5,044 bases of DNA from Miltoncostaeaceae bacterium. GTDB taxonomy: Bacteria; Actinomycetota; Thermoleophilia; Miltoncostaeales; Miltoncostaeaceae. Location of the stretch: the NCBI GenBank assembly GCA_030598075.1, contig JAUVQP010000118.1, positions 1-5,044 of the forward strand, read 5' to 3'. Under the pieces are notes generated by a model, which was not told the DNA's origin, did no database searches, and worked only from the letters and a program-made list of their open reading frames with translations. Positions 1-4,994 of this stretch are shown here, piece after piece. The position numbers were made by a program, and so were the translations under genes. Within the stretch, counting starts at the first letter, position 1. Each line of letters starts with the position of its first letter.

Positions 1-3
1 CCC

Positions 4-25
4 GTCCGCCTACGCTCACGCGGAC
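4..25. terminator. Stem-loop, possible end of an upstream gene
   Basis: GTCCGC (4-9) and GCGGAC (20-25) form a perfect 6-bp stem around a 10-base loop, followed by only two T residues on the plus strand. It could be the terminator of a gene lying left of the window, but there is no U-tract and the upstream gene is not visible. The assignment is therefore weak. Confidence 0.22.
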
Positions 26-56
26 TTGGAAGCAAGGGGGCGCTCCATCGTCCCTG

Positions 57-90
57 GGCGGCGTTCTGCTCGCCGCCAGCACCAGGGAGG
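57..90 (+). promoter_or_regulatory. 5' leader hairpin and SD of the secreted-protein gene
   Basis: GGCGGCG (57-63) pairs perfectly with CGCCGCC (71-77) around a 7-base loop. Six bases later comes the SD AGGGAGG (84-90), five bases before the ATG at 96. The SD is strong and decides the start. The hairpin just upstream could protect the leader, modulate ribosome access or be chance in GC-rich DNA. No convincing -10/-35 pair is seen in bases 1-56. Confidence 0.4.
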
Positions 91-95
91 CCGAT

Positions 96-908
96 ATGCG
101 TATCTCACCCGTCCTGGCCGGCGTTGCCGCCGGTGCTGTCCTCGCGGTGGCAGGCGTCGCCGCGATCGACTTGGCGTCCACCGACGCCGAGGCTCAGGGC
201 GGGGGATCCGTGACGCAGGCTCAGCTCAGGGCGCTTGAAGCGAAGGTCACAGGAATCGGCCAGAATTCCAGCGCCGCACAGCGCATCGCCAAGAATCTCC
301 AGAACAGCGTCGGAAAGCACGTCACGCCCGAGGGCACCCTGATCGGCGCAAAGCAGCCTCCGGGCGTCATCAGGCAGGACCGCGGGCTCGGCGGCGGGTT
401 GCCCACCGAGCTGATCGGCGATGGCGCGATCACCTCGTCCAAGCTCGCGCCCGGTCTTCTGACCGTGGGGCCCCAGGGGGTGCCCGGGCCGACCGCGAGC
501 GCCATCGCCACGAACACCGCCAACATCACCCTCCCGGTCAATAGTGGGCGCAGGGTCGTTTCGCTCACGGATCCGGCTGGGAGCACCTCCTCGACCGGGC
601 GCGTTCAGACGACGTTCGCCGGTCGCCTCATGGCGAGTGCGGTCGTCACGCTGCAAAGCAACGGCGCCGCGACCGGCGACGTGGAGTGCCGACTCTGGAC
701 CCAGGTGGAGGGCTCGGTTTTCGTTAACCCGCTCTCGCCCTTCGGGGTGGACATTCCGGTACCCGCCGCCGGCAAGGTCACGACGACGTTGGTCGGAGGC
801 GCCAACCGGGGGGCCGGCAGCTACGAGGTGTTCGTCCAGTGCTTCACGGGCGACGCCAATATGGTCTTCGACGAGGGGCACATGATCGTCTGGGCGACCG
901 CGGCGTAG
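96..908 (+). CDS. Secreted protein with short collagen-like linker, function unknown
   Basis: A 270-residue exported protein of unknown function. Residues 1-33 form a typical signal peptide: short basic start (MR), an Ala/Val-rich hydrophobic core (about 5-24), and a probable signal peptidase I site after A-E-A at 31-33. Residues about 38-75 (TQAQLRALEAKV...) look helical and polar. A Gly-rich linker follows, with DGAITSSKLAPG and then GPQGVPGP at about 126-133, a vestige of the Gly-X-Y stretches seen in many secreted proteins of related bacteria. The C-terminal half (about 145-270) alternates hydrophobic and Ser/Thr residues as beta-sandwich domains do. Its two cysteines, C198 (VEC) and C249 (VQC), could form a disulfide outside the cell. 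The start is fixed by SD AGGGAGG five bases upstream. The gene stands alone, with a strong hairpin just past its stop. That it is a coding, exported protein is clear; the beta-sandwich and surface role are inferred. Confidence 0.88.
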   Translation: MRISPVLAGVAAGAVLAVAGVAAIDLASTDAEAQGGGSVTQAQLRALEAKVTGIGQNSSAAQRIAKNLQNSVGKHVTPEGTLIGAKQPPGVIRQDRGLGGGLPTELIGDGAITSSKLAPGLLTVGPQGVPGPTASAIATNTANITLPVNSGRRVVSLTDPAGSTSSTGRVQTTFAGRLMASAVVTLQSNGAATGDVECRLWTQVEGSVFVNPLSPFGVDIPVPAAGKVTTTLVGGANRGAGSYEVFVQCFTGDANMVFDEGHMIVWATAA

Positions 909-920
909 CGGAACGCACGC

Positions 921-966
921 GGGCGGAGCGCTCCACCGGCGCCCCGGTGCGCCGCATGCTCCGCCC
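921..966 (+). terminator. Nested GC-rich hairpin after the secreted-protein gene
   Basis: GGGCGGAGC (921-929) pairs over 9 bp with GCTCCGCCC (958-966). Inside it CACCGG (934-939) pairs over 6 bp with CCGGTG (944-949) around a CGCC loop. The structure begins 12 bases after the TAG at 906-908. No U-tract follows, which is common for terminators in high-GC actinobacteria. The position makes termination of the secreted-protein transcript the likeliest role. Confidence 0.6.
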
Positions 967-1355
967 AGGCCAATTGGTGAGGTCTTCCTCCACGGCGTCT
1001 GGGTCCTGCTGGCACTCGGCACAGTCTTCGCCATGGTCCTCGCGCTTCGCGACGAAGACGCCTAAGGCCGCAGAAGGCACCGGTCCGGACGGCGCCGCCG
1101 CCTACGTCGCCGACGTCGACGGCACCGTGTCGGTGCTGACCAACTAGCCACCAAGACCCTGGAGTGCGGGCCTGGTGCTTCGCCCGGGCCGTCGGCGCCG
1201 GCTCTGCCGCCGGAGGTGTTGCCGATGCGGGACCCGGAACCGACGTTGGCCCAGTCGTCTACACCGGCCTACCGCCCGAGGTGCAGGCGATGAATGATCA
1301 GGAACAAGTCGTCGGCGAGCAGCCCGCCGGCGCGCTGGAAGCGAGCGGCGGGTAG
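967..1355 (+). pseudogene. Frame-shifting coding-like fragments, probable decayed gene
   Basis: No intact gene fits here, but several short stretches have protein-like sequence and strongly G/C-ending codons, each in a different plus-strand frame. First, 976-1059 reads GEVFLHGVWVLLALGTVF and continues to RDEDA, a likely membrane helix ending at TAA 1060-1062, with no ATG, GTG or TTG start in frame. Second, 1063-1144 ends AYVADVDGTVSVLTN, which resembles the YVTN/NHL-type propeller repeat (YVAN..DGTVSVID). Third, from 1147 in another frame, ATKTLE resembles the usual continuation of that repeat. Fourth, about 1251-1355 reads VYTGLPPEVQAMNDQEQ and on to ASGG before TAG. The pattern suggests one or more small genes broken by indels. 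Alternatively, some pieces could be real tiny ORFs, for example ATG 1290-1355 with GAGG upstream, or chance. Confidence 0.28.
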
Positions 1356-1363
1356 CCCACCCC

Positions 1364-1403
1364 GGGGGTAGGAGGGGTAGGGGTGCCTCGCGAGGGGCGG
1401 GGG
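1364..1403 (+). other. G-rich tract, possible G-quadruplex
   Basis: Five G-runs of four or five bases lie in 40 bases (1364-1368, 1374-1377, 1380-1383, 1394-1397, 1399-1403), separated by 5, 2, 10 and 1 bases. A CTCGCGAG palindrome sits at 1388-1395, inside the 10-base gap, and CTCGCGA recurs just after the tract at about 1404. The spacing allows a plus-strand quadruplex if one long loop is accepted. The tract lies between the decayed-gene region and the tRNA gene. No function can be assigned. Confidence 0.3.
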
Positions 1404-1663
1404 CTCGCGATATGGGTGCCCTCCCCGTCTCCTACGCGAGCAGTTTTCAAACCTCTTGTCGCGGCGACCCGCCGGGTGCCGCTCGGGTCGACTCACCCGA
1501 TTCGTGAGGACGGGCGGCGGGTCCAGAGGCCGTTGCCCGGTGAACCAGTGTCAATCCCGGTTCCAATTTTGACACCAGATGCCTCGCAATGTTCCGAAAC
1601 GCACTTCAGGGGCCAAGGGCGGGGACGGCTTAGAACCCCGTTGGAGACTGGGTTTTCGGAGAA
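1404..1663. other. Gene-free stretch with two inverted repeats
   Basis: I see no credible gene in this stretch; the plus-strand frame across it is a shadow that runs into the antisense of the tRNA gene. It holds an inverted repeat CGACCCG (1465-1471) / CGGGTCG (1484-1490). It holds a second one, GTGTCAA (1548-1554) / TTGACAC (1569-1575), with a 14-base spacer. The part from about 1541 to 1600 is clearly less GC-rich than its surroundings. The second repeat contains a TTGACA hexamer on each strand, but neither has a good -10 box at 16-18 bases. Confidence 0.4.
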
Positions 1664-1676
1664 TGCCCCCAACGGG
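1637..1676 (-). repeat. Inverted repeat copying the 3' arm of the tRNA
   Basis: CCAACGGG (1669-1676) covers the 3' half of the T stem and the start of the 3' acceptor strand of tRNA-Glu. A perfect 8-base complement, CCCGTTGG, lies at 1637-1644, within the likely 3' trailer of the precursor. In the minus-strand transcript these could form a hairpin that competes with the T arm and acceptor stem. It may be trailer structure, an old integration scar or chance. Confidence 0.35.
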
Positions 1677-1736
1677 ATTCGAACCCGTGCTACCGCCTTG
1701 AAAGGGCGGCGTCCTCGGCCGCTAGACGATGGGGGC
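1664..1736 (-). tRNA. tRNA-Glu (anticodon TTC)
   Basis: The minus strand folds into a full 73-base cloverleaf. The acceptor stem is GCCCCCA/TGGGGGC (7 bp, no mismatch). The D arm GTCTAGCGGCCGAGGAC is characteristic of tRNA-Glu. The anticodon stem CCGCC/GGCGG has loop CTTTCAA, giving anticodon TTC (reads GAA/GAG). The variable region is four bases (TAGC). The T arm is ACGGG-TTCGAAT-CCCGT, and the discriminator base is A. The 3' CCA is not encoded (the next bases are TTC) and must be added by CCA-adding enzyme. The gene appears to stand alone, about 62 bases downstream of the T-rich tail of the structured element on the same strand. A TATCGT about 26 bases upstream could be a -10 box, but no clear -35 accompanies it. 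Confidence 0.96.
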
Positions 1737-1797
1737 GCGGGCGCCGGCGGCGCCGGCCAACGATAGCGGCGCGCCGACCGAGCGGGGGATCGGCCCC

Positions 1798-1841
1798 AAG
1801 ACGAAGAAGGGCCCGGGGAGGCGTGTCACCTACCCGGGCCC
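1798..1841 (-). terminator. Hairpin plus T-rich tail, minus strand
   Basis: CCCGGGCCC (1833-1841) and GGGCCCGGG (1809-1817) form a perfect 9-bp all-GC stem around a 15-base loop. Read on the minus strand, the stem is followed by TTCTTCGTCTT (1808-1798), the only T-rich run near a hairpin in this window; the other flank has no such run. This favours an intrinsic terminator for a minus-strand transcript coming from about 1980, placed before the tRNA-Glu gene. Confidence 0.55.
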
Positions 1842-1980
1842 GGTAGCAGCATGGGATTGGCCAAGGGGCACCTCGCGAACGAGAGTCCTCCTCGCTGCCG
1901 TTGCGCGGAAGGACGCGCCCCTAGCTACTGCCACCTCCACAGGTCTTCAGCAATCGGACCACCTCCTTTCTGTGGTGACT
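1798..1980 (-). ncRNA. Candidate structured RNA with an SD-bearing bulge
   Basis: Read on the minus strand the helices nest in order. First, CCACA (1975-1971) pairs with TGTGG (1941-1937) and GGTC (1960-1957) with GACC (1945-1942), so a 9-bp hairpin is interrupted only by a 10-base bulge, GAAAGGAGGT (1970-1961), which is complementary to the usual 3' end of 16S rRNA. Second, GTAGC (1928-1924) pairs with GCTAC (1847-1843). Third, inside that, GGGGC (1921-1917) pairs with GCCCC (1869-1865). Fourth, this helix encloses a long hairpin closed by GTCC/GGAC (1914-1885) and a CTCG-TTCG-CGAG hairpin (1883-1872), joined by linkers of one or two bases like a three-way junction. The hairpin and T-rich tail at 1841-1798 would end the RNA. 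A TATGGT at about 1988-1983 could be a -10 box, but its -35 is poor. I do not recognise a known family; it lacks the conserved motifs of SRP RNA, RNase P RNA and tmRNA. It could be a regulatory leader, a small RNA or a sponge for the anti-SD. Confidence 0.5.
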
Positions 1981-1987
1981 CGACCAT
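1925..1987 (-). CDS. Tiny ORF ending in LWRWQ, possible leader peptide
   Basis: From ATG (1987-1985) the minus strand reads MVESPQKGGGPIAEDLWRWQ and stops at TAG (1927-1925), 20 residues. The in-frame piece IAEDLWRWQ has a better initiation signal: AAAGGAGGT ends seven bases before an ATT codon at 1954-1952, the rare start used by infC. If ATT is used, the product is nine residues, two of them Trp. No SD precedes the ATG, and a promoter at TATGGT would leave that ATG out of the transcript. The stop codon lies within the GTAGC strand of the candidate RNA domain, so translating ribosomes would disturb that helix, as in leader-peptide control. No amino-acid biosynthesis gene follows on this strand, which argues against a classic attenuator. 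It may be non-coding. Confidence 0.3.
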   Translation of the reverse strand: MVESPQKGGGPIAEDLWRWQ

Positions 1988-2082
1988 AGCGCCGGAGGCG
2001 GCCGCCGAACAGGCGCGGGCCGCCGCGCACGACTTTCCGGAGGGTCTGCCGATAGGGGCCGCGAGAGCGACGCGCGACGGCG
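1988..2082. other. Intergenic region before the membrane-protein gene
   Basis: This stretch should contain the start signals of the plus-strand membrane-protein gene and of the minus-strand element. It holds a 10-base palindrome GGCGGCCGCC (1997-2006). No hexamer pair close to the vegetative consensus is visible for either direction. Confidence 0.3.
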
Positions 2083-2943
2083 ATGCAAGGAGGCGGCATC
2101 TCCTCATCTCGGCCCAGGCGGGGCGTGAGGCTGGCGACGGTGAGCGTCGGAACCTTCCTCGGTCACCGTCCGAGGACCACTCTGCCCGTACTGGCGACCC
2201 TGGCGACGGTCGGCTACCTCGTCGCGCTCGGGGCTCCGGCGGCGCTGCTGGCGCTGAACGGTCCGACCGCGGCGCTGGCGCCCGCCGTGGCCGTCATCGC
2301 CATCGCGACGACCGCGGCCGTCTTCTTCAGCGTCGCGCTCGCCGTCGGGGCGGCGTCGGCGTTGGACGGCGCCGACGCGAGCGTCGCCCACGGCTTCGCG
2401 CGCGCGCGCAGGCGAATGAGCGTCGTCGCGCAGTGGTCGGCGATCCTCACCGGAGCGCTCGTCGTACAGGCGGCCCTCGGCGACCTCCTTGGGCCCGCCG
2501 CCGGGCTGCCGCTCGCGCTGGCCGCGGTCGCGGTGTCGATTCTGACGCTGATGGTGGTGCCGGTGATCGCCTTCGAGTCGGTGGGACCGGTCCGTGCCGT
2601 CTCGTGCTCGCTCGCGATCTTTCGCCACCGCTGGGCCGAGCAACTCTCGGGGCAGGCCGCGATCGCGCTCGCGGGCTACCTGGTGGCTGTGATGCCATCG
2701 GCGACGCTTGTCGCGATCGGCACGGCGACCGGCTCGGCGCCGGCCGCCGTCGCGTTTAGCGCGGCGGCCGCGATCGTCATCGCCGTCGCGCTGGTGCTCC
2801 AGGTCGGCGCCACGCTGGTCTTCTCCGTGGCGCTGTACCGCTACGCCGTCGCGGCGGCGTGGCTCTCGCACCCGGACGGGTCCGGCGGCGGCCGCGGCGC
2901 GGAATTGGCTCACGAGGATCGATCGGTCCTGTCGCGTCGCTGA
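2083..2943 (+). CDS. DUF6159-type polytopic membrane protein
   Basis: A 286-residue integral membrane protein with about six hydrophobic segments at roughly 33-58, 64-94, 113-135, 139-164, 192-214 and 219-256. An Arg-rich loop (FARARRRMS, 105-113) lies between the second and third. The stretch VIAFESVGPVRAVSCSLAIFRHRWAEQLSGQ (161-191, E165, G168, P169, F180, W184) matches the pattern I know from DUF6159 proteins: a Glu-x-x-Gly-Pro turn, then a helix ending in Phe-Arg-x-x-Trp. The ending ALYRYAV also fits. The function of this family is not established. The start is uncertain. ATG at 2083 has no SD of its own. AAGGAGG at 2087-2093 lies after it and fits only an in-frame ATC at 2098. GTG at 2125 (then RLATVSVG) would begin the protein close to the usual distance before the first membrane segment. 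The DUF427 gene follows after 87 bases. Confidence 0.8.
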   Translation: MQGGGISSSRPRRGVRLATVSVGTFLGHRPRTTLPVLATLATVGYLVALGAPAALLALNGPTAALAPAVAVIAIATTAAVFFSVALAVGAASALDGADASVAHGFARARRRMSVVAQWSAILTGALVVQAALGDLLGPAAGLPLALAAVAVSILTLMVVPVIAFESVGPVRAVSCSLAIFRHRWAEQLSGQAAIALAGYLVAVMPSATLVAIGTATGSAPAAVAFSAAAAIVIAVALVLQVGATLVFSVALYRYAVAAAWLSHPDGSGGGRGAELAHEDRSVLSRR

Positions 2944-3030
2944 CCCGATCGGCGCGGCGCGGTGTAACGGCGCGGGCCGGTCGTGGTCTATGGCTGAGGA
3001 CGGTCCCGAACGGCACCGAGGAGGAGAGCC

Positions 3031-3315
3031 ATGGCGAAGGCGACCTGGAACGGCGCGACCATCGCGGAGAGCGACGCGACGGTCGTGGTGGAGGGCAACC
3101 ACTACTTCCCGCCGGACTCCCTGCATCGCGAGCACCTCGCGCAAGCGGCCACCACCACCTTCTGCCCGTGGAAGGGCACGGCGAGCTACTACGACCTCGT
3201 GGTCGGCGGCCAGACGAAGGCGAGCGCCGCCTGGTACTACCCCGAGCCGAGCGAGGCCGCGGCGACGATCAAGGACCACGTCGCCTTCCACGGCGGCGTC
3301 GTGGTCGAGGGATAG
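3031..3315 (+). CDS. DUF427 domain-containing protein
   Basis: A 94-residue single-domain protein that covers the whole DUF427 family (Pfam name NTP_transf_9) from end to end. Family signatures are all visible: ATWNGATIAESDATVVVEGNHYFPPDS (4-30), the CPWKGTASYY core with C45, W47, K48 and G49 (45-54), AAWYYPEP (66-73) and IKDHVAFHGGVVVE (80-93). These proteins are small soluble beta-rich domains; no signal peptide or membrane segment is seen. Biochemical function is not established despite the Pfam name. The ATG follows GAGGAG by a short normal spacing, so the start is firm. The oxidoreductase gene begins 26 bases after the TAG stop with its own SD, so the two are very likely co-transcribed and may work on related redox or small-molecule chemistry. 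That link is inference. Confidence 0.93.
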   Translation: MAKATWNGATIAESDATVVVEGNHYFPPDSLHREHLAQAATTTFCPWKGTASYYDLVVGGQTKASAAWYYPEPSEAAATIKDHVAFHGGVVVEG

Positions 3316-3341
3316 GCCGCCAAGCCGACGGAGGTTCGCCC

Positions 3342-4742
3342 ATGCTCGACTACGACGTCATCGTGATCGGTGCCGGTATGGCCGGCATCAACGCCGCCGC
3401 GAAGGCGCACGACGCCGGCCGAACGGTGGCCGTCGTGGAGCGCGATCGTGTGGGTGGCACCTGCCCGATACGCGGCTGCATCCCGACCAAGGCTCTGATC
3501 CGGTCCGCCGAGATCGCGCACGAGATCGGACGGGCCGAGGAGTTCGGCATCCATGTTCCGTCCTACGAGGTGGACTTCGGCGCGGTCATGGACCGGGTGC
3601 GGGGCATCATCGACCGTGGATCCCGCGGCGCGACGGGCTACCTCGAGTCGCTCGAGCGACTCGACCTGCACTTCGGTGAGGGCCGGATGGCCGCGCCCGG
3701 CGCCGTCGAGGTGAACGGCGAGACCCTCCGCGCCCCCCGCATTCTGATCACCGCCGGGGCGCAGCCCCAGCGGATGCCCGTCCCCGGCATCGAGAGCGTC
3801 GAGTACATGACCAGCGACGATGTGCTCCAACTCCGCGAGCGACCGGATCGGCTGATCGTGATCGGGGCGGGCCCGGTGGGCCTCGAGCTCGGCCAGGCTC
3901 TCTCTCGCCTCGGCTCGCGCGTGACCTTCGTCGAGGTGGAGGAGCGCATCCTTCCCGCCGCCGAGCCCGAGATCGCGGAGGGGCTGGCCGGGTACCTCGA
4001 GGCCGAGGGCATCGAGCTTCTGACCGGCGCTCGGATTCTGGACCTGTCCCATGAGGGGGAGACGCGCCGCATGAGGATCGACCACGGAGGCGGTGAGCGC
4101 ACGATCGAGGCCGACGCCGTGCTGCTCGGTGTCGGCCGGGCGCCCGCGGTTGGGGCGTTGCGCCTGGAGCGGGCGGGCATCGAGCATTCCTCGCGCGGCA
4201 TCGCCGTCGACGCGCGCCTCGAGACCTCGCAGGAGGGCGTCTACGCAGCGGGCGACATCCTCGGGGCGCCCTACGGCGCCTTCACCCATGTGGCACGCCG
4301 GCTCGGCGCCGAGATGGTCGACAACGCTCTGGACCTCGATCCTCACGACGCCGACCCCGACTGGGGCCCCCGCGCCATCTTCACGGACCCCGAGGTCGCG
4401 GTCGTCGGCATGACCGAGGCCCAGGCGCTCGAGGCGGGGCACGAGATCGGCGTCGGCGTCGCAACACCTTCCGGGGGCAAGGCCCGAGCCTGGGGCGAGG
4501 AGCGGGGCACGGTCAAGGTGGTCGTCGAGGCCGCGACGCGACGTGTTCTCGGCGCCCAGGTCCTGGCCTACCATGGTGCCGATCTGCTGCATCCCGTCGT
4601 TGTGGCGATGAACGCGCCGGGCGGCACCGCCGACCCGATCACGCGCTCGTATTACCTGCACCCCACGCTCGGCGAGGTCGTCAAGAGCGCAGTCGAGCGG
4701 GCCGTGGCGGCTTCCTCGAGCGGGAGCGGCAAACCGGAGTGA
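3342..4742 (+). CDS. FAD/NAD(P)-dependent disulfide oxidoreductase (dihydrolipoamide dehydrogenase-like)
   Basis: A 466-residue, full-length class I pyridine nucleotide-disulfide oxidoreductase, a soluble homodimeric flavoenzyme by family. FAD domain: G10-A-G-M-A-G15 Rossmann motif with E33 for the ribose, and the redox pair C41-PIRG-C46 in GGTCPIRGCIPTK. NAD domain: G175-A-G-P-V-G180, with E198 at the end of the second strand (VTFVEVEERIL), which favours NADH over NADPH. Second FAD motif: AAGD 302-305 (D305). Dimer domain: H440-P-T-L-G-E445, the catalytic His-Glu pair that acts on the partner's disulfide. All catalytic residues are present. The enzyme passes electrons between NAD(P)H and a disulfide through FAD and C41/C46. 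Whether the substrate is lipoamide, mycothione, a metal or another disulfide cannot be read; no 2-oxo acid dehydrogenase genes or MerA heavy-metal domain are present. The ATG at 3342 follows GGAGG (3330-3334) by seven bases. The frame stays open upstream, but that is a shadow over the DUF427 gene. Confidence 0.93.
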   Translation: MLDYDVIVIGAGMAGINAAAKAHDAGRTVAVVERDRVGGTCPIRGCIPTKALIRSAEIAHEIGRAEEFGIHVPSYEVDFGAVMDRVRGIIDRGSRGATGYLESLERLDLHFGEGRMAAPGAVEVNGETLRAPRILITAGAQPQRMPVPGIESVEYMTSDDVLQLRERPDRLIVIGAGPVGLELGQALSRLGSRVTFVEVEERILPAAEPEIAEGLAGYLEAEGIELLTGARILDLSHEGETRRMRIDHGGGERTIEADAVLLGVGRAPAVGALRLERAGIEHSSRGIAVDARLETSQEGVYAAGDILGAPYGAFTHVARRLGAEMVDNALDLDPHDADPDWGPRAIFTDPEVAVVGMTEAQALEAGHEIGVGVATPSGGKARAWGEERGTVKVVVEAATRRVLGAQVLAYHGADLLHPVVVAMNAPGGTADPITRSYYLHPTLGEVVKSAVERAVAASSSGSGKPE

Positions 4743-4764
4743 CCCTCCCCTTTCGCCCGCTGGG

Positions 4765-4778
4765 TGCCGGGCCCGGCA
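4765..4778 (+). terminator. GC palindrome after the oxidoreductase gene
   Basis: TGCCGGGCCCGGCA is a perfect 14-base palindrome starting 23 bases after the TGA. As RNA it would form a stem of five pairs or slightly more with a small loop. No U-tract follows. The position fits transcription termination of the DUF427-oxidoreductase unit, but a bare palindrome could have other uses. Confidence 0.4.
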
Positions 4779-4994
4779 GGGCGCCCGATCTCGTGCGCGC
4801 GGCCGTCGTCCTCCCATCGTCGAGATCTCCGCCCAAGGCCGGACGGAGCGCTCGGACCGATGCTTGGCACCGTCACGGTGGCCGTCGAGGGGGGCGTCGC
4901 GAGCATCGGCTCCGACCGATCGGCTCTTGCCACACGTTTGGCGCGCTCCGCCGGGTTTGCCACCATGTCCAATACGGTCGTGACAGGGGGTGGC
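4779..4994. other. Intergenic or weakly coding stretch
   Basis: I see no convincing gene here. A plus-strand frame is open from ATG 4860 (MLGTVTVAVEGGVASIGSDR) to the window end. Its codons are G/C-ending up to about 4910 and then become mixed, and its nearest GGAG (4845-4848) is 11 bases away. The lower-GC part at about 4930-4985 looks more like a promoter region than coding sequence, though no clear hexamer pair is found. Confidence 0.3.

Noticed and set aside
105..1034. A 309-codon minus-strand frame over the secreted-protein gene
   Set aside because: It opposes a gene with a clear SD and signal peptide, and shows no domain-like sequence of its own.
1425..1470. Possible second tRNA (a TTTGAAAA loop-like sequence on the minus strand)
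   Set aside because: No acceptor, D or T arm can be drawn around it.
1383..1766. A plus-strand frame containing NGIRTRATALKGRRPRPLDD
   Set aside because: That phrase is the familiar false translation of the antisense of a tRNA gene; the frame has no SD and no codon bias.
1955..1975. The plus strand resembles the 3' end of 16S rRNA (GGACCACCTCCTTTCTG)
   Set aside because: Only the anti-SD part matches; the conserved upstream 16S helix sequence is absent, so it is not an rRNA fragment. It is better explained as the complement of an SD on the minus strand.
1798..1980. SRP RNA, RNase P RNA, tmRNA or T-box assignment for the structured element
   Set aside because: The SRP apical GGTCAGG-CCGGAAGG-AGCAGCC core, the RNase P GAGGAAAGTCC core, an Ala-type tRNA-like end with tag ORF, and a proper T-box antiterminator are all missing. 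Short matches such as CACAGAAA are too small to count.
2104..3291. A 395-codon minus-strand frame opposite the DUF6159 and DUF427 genes
   Set aside because: Composition is extremely Arg-rich and it crosses two real genes and their spacer; it is a GC-driven shadow.
2859..3341. N-terminal extension of the oxidoreductase by the upstream open frame
   Set aside because: The extension is Arg/Gly-rich, overlaps the DUF427 gene, and the ATG at 3342 has a good SD and begins exactly at the canonical FAD-binding strand.
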